A stretch of 64,000 nucleotides of DNA. Origin: JBGANR01 sp044222225. Its GTDB lineage: Bacteria; Actinomycetota; Actinomycetes; Mycobacteriales; Mycobacteriaceae. Each line of letters opens with the position of its first letter. Position 1 is the first letter of the stretch. A program made the position numbers and the translations under genes. Under the pieces are notes generated by a model. That model ran no database searches. It was not told the DNA's origin and saw nothing but the letters and a program-made list of their open reading frames with translations. The stretch covers positions 62,001-126,000 of the forward strand of contig JBGANR010000012.1 of the NCBI GenBank assembly GCA_044222225.1, read 5' to 3'. Below, piece by piece: positions 39,666-48,637 of the stretch.

Positions 39666-41755
39666 GGCGGAGCGAAACGCTCGCGTCCGGTCGCCGCGGC
39701 TCGGTTCCGGTCGGCCGCGGCGCGGCCGGAGGACAGAAGCCGTCGCCGCCTCGACGCGGCACGACGCCGGCCGGTGGCCGGGGCGTCGCGCAGTCGGGTG
39801 GTCGCGCCGCCGCGCCGCAGGGTGGCCGGGGCGCCGTGCAGTCCGGGGGGCGGGGCTCTGCGCCCCGCGGCGCCGTACCCGCCGGCGGTCGCGGTCCTGT
39901 GCCTCCTCGTCGCAGCGGTTCGACGCCGCCCGCCGGCGACTCGGACGGAGGCGGTTACCTCCACCGGCACCGGATCGCCGGCGGCATCATCGCCGCCCTC
40001 GTGCTCCTCGCCGTCGGCCAGCTGGTCTTCCTGCAGGTCGTCCGTGCGCCGGATCTGACGCGCGCCGCGTCCAGCCAGCGGACCGTCACCGAGTCCGAGC
40101 CCGCGACCCGCGGCTCCATCCTCGATCGCAACGGCACCCCGCTGGCCTACACGGCGCAGGCGCGCTCGCTCTCCTTCCAGCCGAAGGCCGTGCGCGCGCG
40201 GATCGCCGCCGATCACGACAAGGATCCGCAGCAGGTCGCCGACGTCGCGACCCGGCTCGCCGAGATCGCGGCGGGCATCGTCCGGATCCTCGGACCCGGA
40301 GCGGGCGTCGACGAGGCCGGCATCCGGTCCAAGCTGGATGCGAACGAGGACTTCGTCTATCTCGTCCGGTCGGTGAGCCCGCAGCTCGCCGCCCAGGTCA
40401 CCGACGCCTTCCCCGAGGTGGGGGCGGAGCGGCAGGACATCCGCATCTATCCGGGCGGAGCGCTGGCCGCGAACGTCGTCGGGGCCACCGGCTGGGAGGG
40501 GAACGGCCTCGTCGGGCTCGAATCGTCGCTGGAGCAGCGGCTCGCCGGCGTCGACGGCAGCCGCAAGTACGACCGCGGCAGTGACGGCGCCGTCATCCCC
40601 GGCAGCGAGCGGGACGTCCACCCGGCCGTCGACGGCGCGAAGGTGGAGCTGACGCTCGACTCCGACCTGCAGTGGTACGTCCAGCAGCAGGTGCAGTCGG
40701 CGCGGGAGAAGTCCAACGCGCGGGCGGCGTCGGCGGTCGTGCTCGACGCCAAGACCGGCGAGGTGCTGGCGATGGCCAACGACGACACCTTCGATCCGTC
40801 GATCGGCCTCGGCAACAACCCGAAGTCGGCGCGGCTCGGCAACCCGGCGGTCAGCGATCCGTTCGAGCCCGGGTCGGTGAACAAGATCATCGCCGCATCC
40901 GGTGCCATCGAGTACGGCATCACGAATCCGAATCAGGTCTGGCAGGTGCCGGGCAGCATCGACATGGCGGGCGTCAACGTCAAGGACGCGTGGGAGCACG
41001 GCACGGTGCCGTACACGACGACCGGCATCTTCGGGAAGTCGTCGAACGTCGGCACGCTGATGCTCTCCGACCGGCTGGGCAAGCAGCGGTACGCCGAGCT
41101 GCTGGCGAAGTTCGGCCTGGGTCGGCGGACCGATGTCGGGCTGCCCGCGGAGTCGGCCGGCCGCGTGCCCGCGCTCTCGCAGTGGGCGGCGGGCACGTTC
41201 GCCAACCTGCCGATCGGTCAGGGCCTGTCGATGACGCTGTTGCAGATGACGGGCCTCTACCAGGCGATCGCCAACGACGGGGTGCGGGTGCCGCCGCGGA
41301 TCATCCGCTCGGTGACCGCGGCCGACGGCACCGTCACCCGCACGCCGCGGCCGGAGACCGTGCAGGTCGTCAGCCCGCAGACCGCGAAGACGGTGCGCGA
41401 CATGTTCCGTTCCGTCGTCCAGTCCGGGCCCGGGGAGCAGTCGGGCACCGGGCCGCAGGCCGCGATCGAGGGCTATCAGGTGAGCGGTAAGACGGGCACC
41501 GCGCAGCAGATCGACGAGAAGTGCGCCTGCTACTCGAACTCGAACTACAACATCACGTTCGCGGGCATCGCCCCGGCCGACGATCCTCGGTTCGTCATCG
41601 GCATCATGCTCGACCGGCCGACCCGCAGCTCGGACGGATCGGGTGGGCAGTCGGCGGCGCCGCTGTTCCACACGATCGGGTCGTGGCTGCTCAACCGCGA
41701 CAACGTGCCGCAGTCGAAGCGTCCGGCGCCGGTCCTCACGCTGCAGGCGGGCTGA
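39662..41755 (+). CDS. pbpB: Septal penicillin-binding protein, class B (FtsI)
   Basis: Product of 697 residues. A disordered Gly/Arg/Pro/Ser N-terminus of about 100 residues with repeated GGRG units, a membrane anchor (IAGGIIAALVLLAVGQLVFLQ), the PBP dimer domain with RGSILDRNGTPLAY, and a transpeptidase domain with SVNK (Ser about 405, SxxK), KSSN (SxN) and KTGTAQ. Cross-links septal peptidoglycan with FtsW. GTG start overlaps a 7-codon frame. 176 bases separate it from ftsL; no gene seen there. Confidence 0.95.
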   Translation: MRRSETLASGRRGSVPVGRGAAGGQKPSPPRRGTTPAGGRGVAQSGGRAAAPQGGRGAVQSGGRGSAPRGAVPAGGRGPVPPRRSGSTPPAGDSDGGGYLHRHRIAGGIIAALVLLAVGQLVFLQVVRAPDLTRAASSQRTVTESEPATRGSILDRNGTPLAYTAQARSLSFQPKAVRARIAADHDKDPQQVADVATRLAEIAAGIVRILGPGAGVDEAGIRSKLDANEDFVYLVRSVSPQLAAQVTDAFPEVGAERQDIRIYPGGALAANVVGATGWEGNGLVGLESSLEQRLAGVDGSRKYDRGSDGAVIPGSERDVHPAVDGAKVELTLDSDLQWYVQQQVQSAREKSNARAASAVVLDAKTGEVLAMANDDTFDPSIGLGNNPKSARLGNPAVSDPFEPGSVNKIIAASGAIEYGITNPNQVWQVPGSIDMAGVNVKDAWEHGTVPYTTTGIFGKSSNVGTLMLSDRLGKQRYAELLAKFGLGRRTDVGLPAESAGRVPALSQWAAGTFANLPIGQGLSMTLLQMTGLYQAIANDGVRVPPRIIRSVTAADGTVTRTPRPETVQVVSPQTAKTVRDMFRSVVQSGPGEQSGTGPQAAIEGYQVSGKTGTAQQIDEKCACYSNSNYNITFAGIAPADDPRFVIGIMLDRPTRSSDGSGGQSAAPLFHTIGSWLLNRDNVPQSKRPAPVLTLQAG

Positions 41756-41836
41756 ACGCGGCGGGTGCGGGCAGGCGAGCGGTGACGGGGTCGGGAGCGG
41801 GGCGTCTGATCGGGCGGACGCCGATCAGGTGACGGT

Positions 41837-41850
41837 TAGGGTGATGGCGA
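41837..41850 (+). promoter_or_regulatory. Probable leaderless promoter of murE (-10 TAGGGT)
   Basis: TTAGGGTG places TAGGGT at 41837-41842, seven bases before ATG 41850, exactly as before trpD and aroG. It suggests murE has its own start within the dcw cluster, apart from pbpB. Confidence 0.5.
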
Positions 41851-44024
41851 TGAACAGGCGGGTGGATGCGGATTCTGTCGCAGCGGTACGGGGCGCGCCG
41901 GTGACGGCCGCCGGTGACGCGGGGCCCGGCGACCGCGCCGGCGAGGCCGATCGGTTGCGGCCGCGCAGGGTGGTCCCGGTGCCGTTGGCCGAACTCGCGC
42001 GGGTGTCCGGCGCGGTGCTCGCGGCCGACGCCGGCGCGACGCCGATCTCGGGCGTCACGCTGCGCGCGCAGACCGCCGAGGCGGGCTTCCTGTTCGCGGC
42101 GCTGCCCGGATCCCGGGCGCACGGTGCGCGGTTCGCCGCCGACGCCGTCGCGCACGGAGCCGTGGCGATCCTCACCGATCCCGCCGGCGCCGAACTCGTC
42201 GCATCCGTCGAGGAGCTGGCCGGGACCCCGGTGCTCGTCCACCCGGCGCCGCGGTCGGTGCTCGGCCGCGTCAGCCACACCGTCTACGGCGATCCGTCGG
42301 CGAAGCTGCGACTCGTCGGGATCACCGGCACGTCCGGCAAGACGACGACGGCGTATCTCACCGAGGCCGCGCTCATGGCCGCCGGCCGCACGGTCGGCCT
42401 GCTCGGCACCGTCGAGACGCGGATCGGCGGCCAGGCCGTGCCGAGTTCGCTGACGACGCCCGAGGCCCCCGATCTCGCGGCGATGCTCGCCCGGATGGTC
42501 GAGGACGGCGTCGACGCCGTCGTCATGGAGGTCTCGAGTCACGCGCTCTCGCTCGGCCGCGTCGACGGCTGCCGGTTCGCCGTCGGCGCCTTCACCAACC
42601 TCTCGCAGGACCACCTCGACTTCCATCCGACGATGGACGATTACTTCGCCGCCAAGGCGCGGCTGTTCGAAGAGGGCTCGCCGGTGCGGGCGGCCGTCGC
42701 GGTCGTCTGCGTCGACGGGCCGTGGGGCGAGAAGACGGCCGCGGTCGCAGGCGGCCCCATCACGGTCGCGACCGGCGGCCGCCCGGACGCCGACTGGCGG
42801 GCCGGGGAGTCGACGCCGGCGGCCGACGGCACCCAGCACGTCACGCTCACCGGACCCGCGGGCGAGGTCGAACTGACGCTCGGGCTCCCGGGCCGCTACA
42901 ACGTCGCCAACGCCGCGCTCGCCGTCGCGATCGCCGAGCGGCTCGGCGTCGAGCCGGTCGTCGCCGCCCGCGGCGTGGCCGGCGTCGCGGTGCCCGGCCG
43001 GGTCGAACGCGTCGACCGCGGACAGCCCTTCCTCGCCGTCGTCGACTACGCCCACAAACCGGGCGCGATCGAGGCCGTCCTCGGGACGCTGCGCGCCGCG
43101 TCGAGCGGCCGGATCGCCATCGTCATCGGTGCCGGCGGTGATCGGGACGCCGGCAAGCGCGAGGTCATGGGTGCGGTGAGCGCCCGCGGCGCCGAGCTCG
43201 TCGTCGTCACCGACGACAACCCGCGGTCGGAGGACCCGGAGGCCATCCGCGCGGCCGTCGCCGGCGGAGCTCGATCCGTCGCCGACGCCGAGCGCCCCGC
43301 CGGAGCCGAGCCGACGCGCGTCATCGGCGACCGGGCCGCCGCCGTGGCCGCCGCCGTCGCCTGGGCGCGGCCGGGGGACACCGTGCTCGTCGCCGGCAAG
43401 GGACATGAGCGCGGCCAGGAGATCGCGGGCGTCAAGCATCCGTTCGACGACCGGATCGTGCTCGCGGCGGCGATCGACGCCGCGCACGTTCCGGCGTCGC
43501 TGGTGATCGAGCCGACCGAGCCCGGCCTGCCCGGGGTCCGGCGCGCGGTGCGCGACCTCGTCGAGGCCGCTCGCACCCGCGGCGGCCGCAGCGTCGCGGT
43601 GATCGGCGAGTATCCGCGTGAATCCCCGGCGCCGCCGGCCGGATCCGTCGACGGCTGGGTCGTCGAGCACGACGCCGTCGGCCGGCTCGCCGTCCGCCTC
43701 GACGTCACCTGGACGCTGTGCCTCGGCGAGTCGCGGGCCGTGCGCGGCCTGTGGCAGGGGGCCGTCAACGAGGGCAGCTGGGCGAACGAGGCCGAAATGG
43801 TGCCGGACTCGGCCACCGCGATAGCCTTACTGGTCGCCGCGCTGGGGCCGGACGACGTCGTCCTCGTCGCGGTGCCGGACGCGCCGGGCCTCGCCGAGGC
43901 CCTACGGGCCGGGTTGCGCGGCGGCGATGCGTCCCCCGCGGAGCAGGCCTCTGCCGTCGGGCAGATCCCCGCCGAGCAGACCCAGGAACCAACCATGCCA
44001 ACCCACGAGAGAGGCGCCAGGTGA
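41850..44024 (+). CDS. murE: MurE ligase fused to the C-terminal domain of MurF; no intact murF
   Basis: Product of 724 residues; usual MurE is about 500-535. Residues 1 to about 545 are a complete MurE: Mur ligase N domain, ATP loop ITGTSGKTTT (about 158-167), MEVSSHAL, NLSQDHLDFH, the carbamylated Lys region AKARLFEE, and DNPRSEDP (about 456), the meso-diaminopimelate selector, ending AGKGHERGQEI and HPFDDRIVLAAAI. From about 549 the sequence becomes MurF-like: SVAVIGEYPRE, EHDAVGRLAVRLDV, GAVNEGSW and PDDVVLVAVPDAPGL match the MurF C domain, with PTEPGLP where DAYNANP is expected. The MurF N and ATP domains are absent. mraY starts within the stop (GTGA). Start by the leaderless pattern; ATG 41844 is an alternative. 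Confidence 0.88.
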   Translation: MNRRVDADSVAAVRGAPVTAAGDAGPGDRAGEADRLRPRRVVPVPLAELARVSGAVLAADAGATPISGVTLRAQTAEAGFLFAALPGSRAHGARFAADAVAHGAVAILTDPAGAELVASVEELAGTPVLVHPAPRSVLGRVSHTVYGDPSAKLRLVGITGTSGKTTTAYLTEAALMAAGRTVGLLGTVETRIGGQAVPSSLTTPEAPDLAAMLARMVEDGVDAVVMEVSSHALSLGRVDGCRFAVGAFTNLSQDHLDFHPTMDDYFAAKARLFEEGSPVRAAVAVVCVDGPWGEKTAAVAGGPITVATGGRPDADWRAGESTPAADGTQHVTLTGPAGEVELTLGLPGRYNVANAALAVAIAERLGVEPVVAARGVAGVAVPGRVERVDRGQPFLAVVDYAHKPGAIEAVLGTLRAASSGRIAIVIGAGGDRDAGKREVMGAVSARGAELVVVTDDNPRSEDPEAIRAAVAGGARSVADAERPAGAEPTRVIGDRAAAVAAAVAWARPGDTVLVAGKGHERGQEIAGVKHPFDDRIVLAAAIDAAHVPASLVIEPTEPGLPGVRRAVRDLVEAARTRGGRSVAVIGEYPRESPAPPAGSVDGWVVEHDAVGRLAVRLDVTWTLCLGESRAVRGLWQGAVNEGSWANEAEMVPDSATAIALLVAALGPDDVVLVAVPDAPGLAEALRAGLRGGDASPAEQASAVGQIPAEQTQEPTMPTHERGAR

Positions 44025-45100
44025 CTCAGATTCTCATCGCGGGCGGCATCGCGCTGGCCGTGTCGATCCTGCTCACCCCGGTGCTCATCCGGGTGTTCTC
44101 GAAGCAGGGGTTCGGTCAGGAGATCCGCGTCGAGGGGCCCAAGAGCCACCAGACCAAGCGCGGCACCCCGTCGATGGGCGGCGTCGCCATGGTCGCGGGG
44201 CTGTGGGCCGGATACTTCGGCGCCAACATCTACGCGCACGTCGCGGGCACCGCGGGCGGGCCGTCGGCGTCGGGCCTGCTGGTCCTCGGCCTGGCGACGG
44301 GCCTGTCGATCGTCGGCTTCATCGACGACTTCATCAAGATCCGCAAGCAGCGCAACCTCGGTCTCAACAAGACGGCGAAGTCGGTGGGCCAGCTCGTCTG
44401 CGCCGTCGGCTTCGGCATCCTCGCGATGCAGTTCCCCAACGCCGACGGTCTGCGCCCGGCGAGCCAGAACCTCAGCTACGTCCGCGACATCGACGCCATC
44501 TACTTCACGCCGGTGCTCTTCGTCATCTTCTGCTGGCTGGCCATCTCGGCGTGGTCCAACGCCGTCAACTTCACCGACGGTCTCGACGGCCTCGTCGCCG
44601 GGTCGATGGCGATGGTGCTGGGGGCATACGTCCTCATCACCTTCTGGCAGTTCCGCAACGCGTGCAGCAACCTCGCGAGCCCGGCGGCGTGCTACCAGGT
44701 GCGTGATCCGCTCGACCTCGCGCTGCTCGCCGTCGCGGGCGGCGGCGCCTGTCTCGGCTTCCTGTGGTGGAACGCCGCGCCGGCCAAGATCTTCATGGGC
44801 GACACGGGTTCGCTGGCACTGGGCGGCCTGCTCGCCGGCCTGTCCTTCATGACGCACACCGAGCTGCTCGCGGTCGTCATCGGAGCGCTGTTCGTCGCCG
44901 AGTTCCTCTCGGTCGTCGTCCAGATCGCGGCCTTCCGCACGACCGGCAAACGGCCGTTCCGGATGGCGCCCTTCCACCACCACTTCGAGCTGGGCGGCTG
45001 GGCCGAGACGACGGTGATCATCCGGTTCTGGCTGCTCACCGCCATCGCGTGTGCGCTCGGACTGGCCCTGTTCTACAGCGAATTCGTCTCGCGGGGCTGA
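44021..45100 (+). CDS. mraY: Phospho-N-acetylmuramoyl-pentapeptide transferase
   Basis: Product of 359 residues with about ten membrane helices. Active-site motifs FIDDFIK, NAVNFTDGLDGLVAG and FMGDTGSLALGG plus the histidine loop APFHHHFELGGW are all present. Makes lipid I from UDP-MurNAc-pentapeptide and undecaprenyl phosphate. GTG overlaps the murE-murF chimera stop, with GAGAGG nine bases upstream. It needs pentapeptide, so a MurF activity must exist in the cell. Confidence 0.96.
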   Translation: MTQILIAGGIALAVSILLTPVLIRVFSKQGFGQEIRVEGPKSHQTKRGTPSMGGVAMVAGLWAGYFGANIYAHVAGTAGGPSASGLLVLGLATGLSIVGFIDDFIKIRKQRNLGLNKTAKSVGQLVCAVGFGILAMQFPNADGLRPASQNLSYVRDIDAIYFTPVLFVIFCWLAISAWSNAVNFTDGLDGLVAGSMAMVLGAYVLITFWQFRNACSNLASPAACYQVRDPLDLALLAVAGGGACLGFLWWNAAPAKIFMGDTGSLALGGLLAGLSFMTHTELLAVVIGALFVAEFLSVVVQIAAFRTTGKRPFRMAPFHHHFELGGWAETTVIIRFWLLTAIACALGLALFYSEFVSRG

Positions 45101-45101
45101 C

Positions 45102-46574
45102 GTGACCGATCTCCTCGACAGGCTCGCCGGCCTGCGCGTCGCCGTCGGCGGCGCCCGGGCGGCCGGTTCAGCCGTGGCCCGCTTCCTCCTCGCTCACGAC
45201 GCGGACGTCCGATTCGTCGACGACGACCCGGCGATGGGCGCCGAGCTGGGCGTGCCCAGCCGTTCCGGCGCCGACTTCGCCGCCGATCCGGGTGAGCTCG
45301 ACCTGCTCGTCGTCTCGCCGGGCTTCCGGCCGGACAGCGCCGTCGTCGCCGCGGCCCGGCGCGTCGGCGCCCCGGTGTGGGGCGACGTCGAGTTCGCCTG
45401 GCGGGTCGACGCGTCCGGACTGCTCGGCCCGCCGCGGTGCTGGCTCGTCGTCACCGGCACCAACGGCAAGACGACGACGACCTCGATGCTCGAGGCGATC
45501 CTCACCGAGGCCGGCCTCGCCGCGCGCGCCTGCGGCAACATCGGCGAGTCGGTGATCACGGCGCTCGCCGCGACGCCGCGCGCCGATTACCTCGCCGTCG
45601 AGGCGTCGTCCTTTCAGCTGTTCTGGGCACCCTCGCTGCGGCCGGCGGCGGGCGTCGTGCTCAACGTCGCCGAGGACCATCTCGACTGGCACGGCGGCAT
45701 GGCCGAATACACCGCGGCCAAGGCGGGTGCGCTGGCCGGTGCGATCGCGATCGTCGGCCGCGACGACGCGATCGCCGCGGGCCTGCGCGGACCCGAGCGG
45801 ACCGTCGCGTTCACCCTCGGTTCGCCTGCGCGGGGCGAGCTCGGCGTCGTCGACGGGGTGCTCGTCGATGATGCCTTCGGCGCCGGCCCGCGGCCGATCG
45901 TGGCGGCCGACCTCATCTCGCCCGCCGGACCGCCCGGCCGGGCGGACGCGCTGGCCGCGTCGGCGCTGGCCCTGGCCGTCGGGGTCGATCCGGCCGCCGC
46001 GGGCCGGGCACTGGCGGCGTTCGACGTCGGCGCGCACCGCGGCACCCGGGTGGCCGAGGTCGACGGCGTCGTCTATGTCGACGATTCCAAGGCCACCAAT
46101 CCGCACGCCGCCGCGGCAGCGCTCGCGACGTTCGGACGCGTCGTCTGGATCGCCGGCGGACAGCTCAAGGGCGCGTCCGTCGACGAGCTGCTCGAGACGA
46201 CGCGGGACCGGCTCGCGGGCGTCGTCGTCATCGGTGTGGATCGCGACGTGATCCGTTCGGCAATCCGCCGACACGCATCAGATGTCCCTACAGTCACAGT
46301 TTTCACAGGCGACGATGGACTGATGAACGTCCTCATCGAGCGCGACGGCGCGGAGACGGCCGGATCCGGCGGACCCGGGAGCTCGGCCGACGCCGTCATG
46401 GCCGAGGCCGTGCGCCGGGCGGCGCGGCTGGCCGCCGAGAGCCGTGCCGCGGGCGCCGCGCCCGTCGAGGCCGTGCTGCTCGCGCCCGCGGCGGCGTCGC
46501 TGGACATGTTCGGCAGCTATGCCGCGCGCGGTGACAGCTTCGCGAATGCGGCGAGGGCGCTGGGGGAGCGGTGA
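45102..46574 (+). CDS. murD: UDP-N-acetylmuramoyl-L-alanine:D-glutamate ligase
   Basis: Product of 490 residues. Mur ligase: TGTNGKTTTTSMLEAI (ATP loop), LAVEASSFQL, NVAEDHLDWHG with the AKAG carbamyl-Lys region, VYVDDSKATNPHA and WIAGGQLKGASVDEL. Adds D-Glu to UDP-MurNAc-L-Ala. GTG one base after mraY. Residues of MurD, including ones in the C domain (FGSYAARGDSFANA), are intact. Overlaps ftsW by one base. Confidence 0.95.
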   Translation: MTDLLDRLAGLRVAVGGARAAGSAVARFLLAHDADVRFVDDDPAMGAELGVPSRSGADFAADPGELDLLVVSPGFRPDSAVVAAARRVGAPVWGDVEFAWRVDASGLLGPPRCWLVVTGTNGKTTTTSMLEAILTEAGLAARACGNIGESVITALAATPRADYLAVEASSFQLFWAPSLRPAAGVVLNVAEDHLDWHGGMAEYTAAKAGALAGAIAIVGRDDAIAAGLRGPERTVAFTLGSPARGELGVVDGVLVDDAFGAGPRPIVAADLISPAGPPGRADALAASALALAVGVDPAAAGRALAAFDVGAHRGTRVAEVDGVVYVDDSKATNPHAAAAALATFGRVVWIAGGQLKGASVDELLETTRDRLAGVVVIGVDRDVIRSAIRRHASDVPTVTVFTGDDGLMNVLIERDGAETAGSGGPGSSADAVMAEAVRRAARLAAESRAAGAAPVEAVLLAPAAASLDMFGSYAARGDSFANAARALGER

Positions 46575-48637
46575 TGCCGGGGGACGACCGGACCCCGGCC
46601 GACGGCGAGTCGGCAGAAGACGGCCACGCCGAGCTCGACGAAGACGACGGTGTGGCCGATGACGCCGCAGCCGATGACATCGACGACGCCGTAGCCGACA
46701 GCGGCGACGGCGCGGACGACGACAGCGACGACGCCGGCCCGCGTACCGAAGACCTCGAGGTCGCGGCCATCGCCGCGGCTGTCAGCGCGGCCGACCGTGA
46801 CGAGGACGGCGACGACGAGTCCGGCGCCCCGCGCCGTCGCGCCGGACGCCGAGGCGAATCGACGGACGACGCCGAGCCGGAGGTCCGTGAGCGCCGCTGG
46901 ACGCCCCCGGCCGAGCTGGCCGCCGGCGTCGGTGCACGGGTGCGGCGGATGTTCGCCAGCCCGCTGTCGGATTTCCACCTCGTCGTCACGCTGACGATCC
47001 TGCTGTCGACGCTCGGCCTCGGCATGGTGCTCTCGGCGAGCTCGGTCAAGGAGTACGCGAGCTTCGGCGATTCCTACAAGGTCTTCACGCAGCAGGCGGT
47101 GTTCGCGGCGGCGGGCATCGTGCTGTTCTACATCGCGCTGCGGCTGCCGATCGCGTTCCTGCGCTCGACGTCGCTGTTCGCCATGATCGTCTCGATCGGC
47201 GCTCTCGCCCTGGTCCTCGTGCCCGGCATCGGCGTCGAGGCGGGCGGCGCGCGGCGCTGGCTCATCATCGCCGGCTTCACGGTGCAGCCGTCGGAGCTGG
47301 TCAAGCTCGCGCTCTGTCTGTGGGGTGCGCACATCCTGTCGACGCGTCGCTACGGCGCGCCGATCAAACAGTTGCTCGTCCCCGTGCTGCCGGTCGCGAT
47401 CCTGGTGTGCGGGCTCATCGTCATGGAGAAGTCGCTGTCGATGACGGTGACGGTGGCGATCATCGTCGGTGCCCTGCTCTGGTTCGCGGGGCTGCCCATG
47501 AAGACCTTCGTCACGATGGCGATCGGCGGCGTCGCCACCGCGGCGGTGCTGTCGGTGACGGCCGACTACCGCGCTGCGCGCGTCAAGGGCCTGTTCGGCG
47601 GCTCGGATCCCCTCGGCGACGCCTATCAGAAGACGCAGGGGCAGTTCGCGATCGCCAACGGCGGGCTGTTCGGCCAGGGGCCGGGGCAGAGCACGGCGAA
47701 GTGGAACTACCTGCCGAACGCGCACAACGACTTCATCTTCGCGATCATCGCCGAGGAGCTCGGGCTCGTCGGCGCGCTGACGGTGGTCGCGCTCTTCGCG
47801 CTGCTCGCCTGGGTGGGGCTGCGGATCGCGCGGCGTAACTCCGACCCGTTCCTGCGGCTGCTCTCGGCGGCGATCACGGTGCTGCTCACCGCGCAGGCGG
47901 CGATCAACATCGGCTACGTCATCGGCATGCTGCCGGTGACGGGCATCCAGCTGCCGCTGCTGTCGGCGGGCGGGACGTCGATGCTCGTCATGCTGACGAT
48001 GCTCGGCCTGCTCGCGCGGGCGGCGCGGCACGAACCGGAGGCGATCGCCGCGCTCGCGATCGGCGGGGAGAGCCGGGTCGGCCGGATGCTGCGGCTGCCG
48101 CTGCCCCGTCCGTACTCGCCGACGCGCGCCGAGCGACTGCAGGCCAAGGTCGACGCCCGCCCCGGACGCCGCGCGCCGCACCGCGACGCCCCCGATCCGC
48201 GGGATCCGCGGCGCCCGTCGGGGCACGACCCGCGGCATCGGGTCGGCCGTGACGAGGGCCGCGACGTCCATGACGCCCGCCGCCGCGCCGCACACGAGGC
48301 GCGGCAGCGCGCCGCTCACGACCCGCGCTCGCGCGCCGGACACGAGGCCAGGCTGCGCGCGGCGCACGACGCTCGCCGCCGGGAGGGCCGTGCGGGTGAG
48401 ACGCGCCGCGCCGCGGACGTCGGCGACGAGCGGTGGCGGCCGCGCCCGGCGCCGCGCGCCGACGGCCGGCGGAGTCCCGCAGCGGGCTATCGTGGCACGT
48501 CGATGCCACCGGAGGCCAGGGCGGCGGGCGCCGCCCCGCGGCGGGCGGCGCGCTGCGCGCCGTGGCGGCGAGGAGCAGAGGAAGAACCCGCGACGCGCGA
48601 CGCGGCGACGAGACGACGAGTGAAGGTGCGGCGATGA
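46574..48637 (+). CDS. ftsW: SEDS peptidoglycan polymerase FtsW with long charged tails
   Basis: Product of 687 residues; the SEDS core occupies about residues 135-505 with ten membrane helices. Core motifs: GARRWLIIAGFTVQPSELVKL, KSLSMTVTVAI, GGLFGQGPGQS and GIQLPLLSAGGTSML. About 130 N-terminal residues are very acidic (Asp/Glu runs). About 180 C-terminal residues are basic and hold a degenerate repeat of the type AHDxRxRAxHEARxR. Partner of PBP FtsI. ATG 46574 with GGGGGAG five bases upstream. Overlaps murG by ATGA. Confidence 0.94.
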   Translation: MPGDDRTPADGESAEDGHAELDEDDGVADDAAADDIDDAVADSGDGADDDSDDAGPRTEDLEVAAIAAAVSAADRDEDGDDESGAPRRRAGRRGESTDDAEPEVRERRWTPPAELAAGVGARVRRMFASPLSDFHLVVTLTILLSTLGLGMVLSASSVKEYASFGDSYKVFTQQAVFAAAGIVLFYIALRLPIAFLRSTSLFAMIVSIGALALVLVPGIGVEAGGARRWLIIAGFTVQPSELVKLALCLWGAHILSTRRYGAPIKQLLVPVLPVAILVCGLIVMEKSLSMTVTVAIIVGALLWFAGLPMKTFVTMAIGGVATAAVLSVTADYRAARVKGLFGGSDPLGDAYQKTQGQFAIANGGLFGQGPGQSTAKWNYLPNAHNDFIFAIIAEELGLVGALTVVALFALLAWVGLRIARRNSDPFLRLLSAAITVLLTAQAAINIGYVIGMLPVTGIQLPLLSAGGTSMLVMLTMLGLLARAARHEPEAIAALAIGGESRVGRMLRLPLPRPYSPTRAERLQAKVDARPGRRAPHRDAPDPRDPRRPSGHDPRHRVGRDEGRDVHDARRRAAHEARQRAAHDPRSRAGHEARLRAAHDARRREGRAGETRRAADVGDERWRPRPAPRADGRRSPAAGYRGTSMPPEARAAGAAPRRAARCAPWRRGAEEEPATRDAATRRRVKVRR

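Noticed and set aside
41643..41849. Upstream extension of murE into pbpB
   Set aside because: Overlaps the pbpB end in another frame with Arg/Ser-rich shadow sequence; the leaderless pattern points to 41850.
43400..43600. Frameshift or stop separating murE from a murF remnant
   Set aside because: The frame is open throughout from 41850 to 44024; no stop or shift is visible, so it is annotated as one gene.
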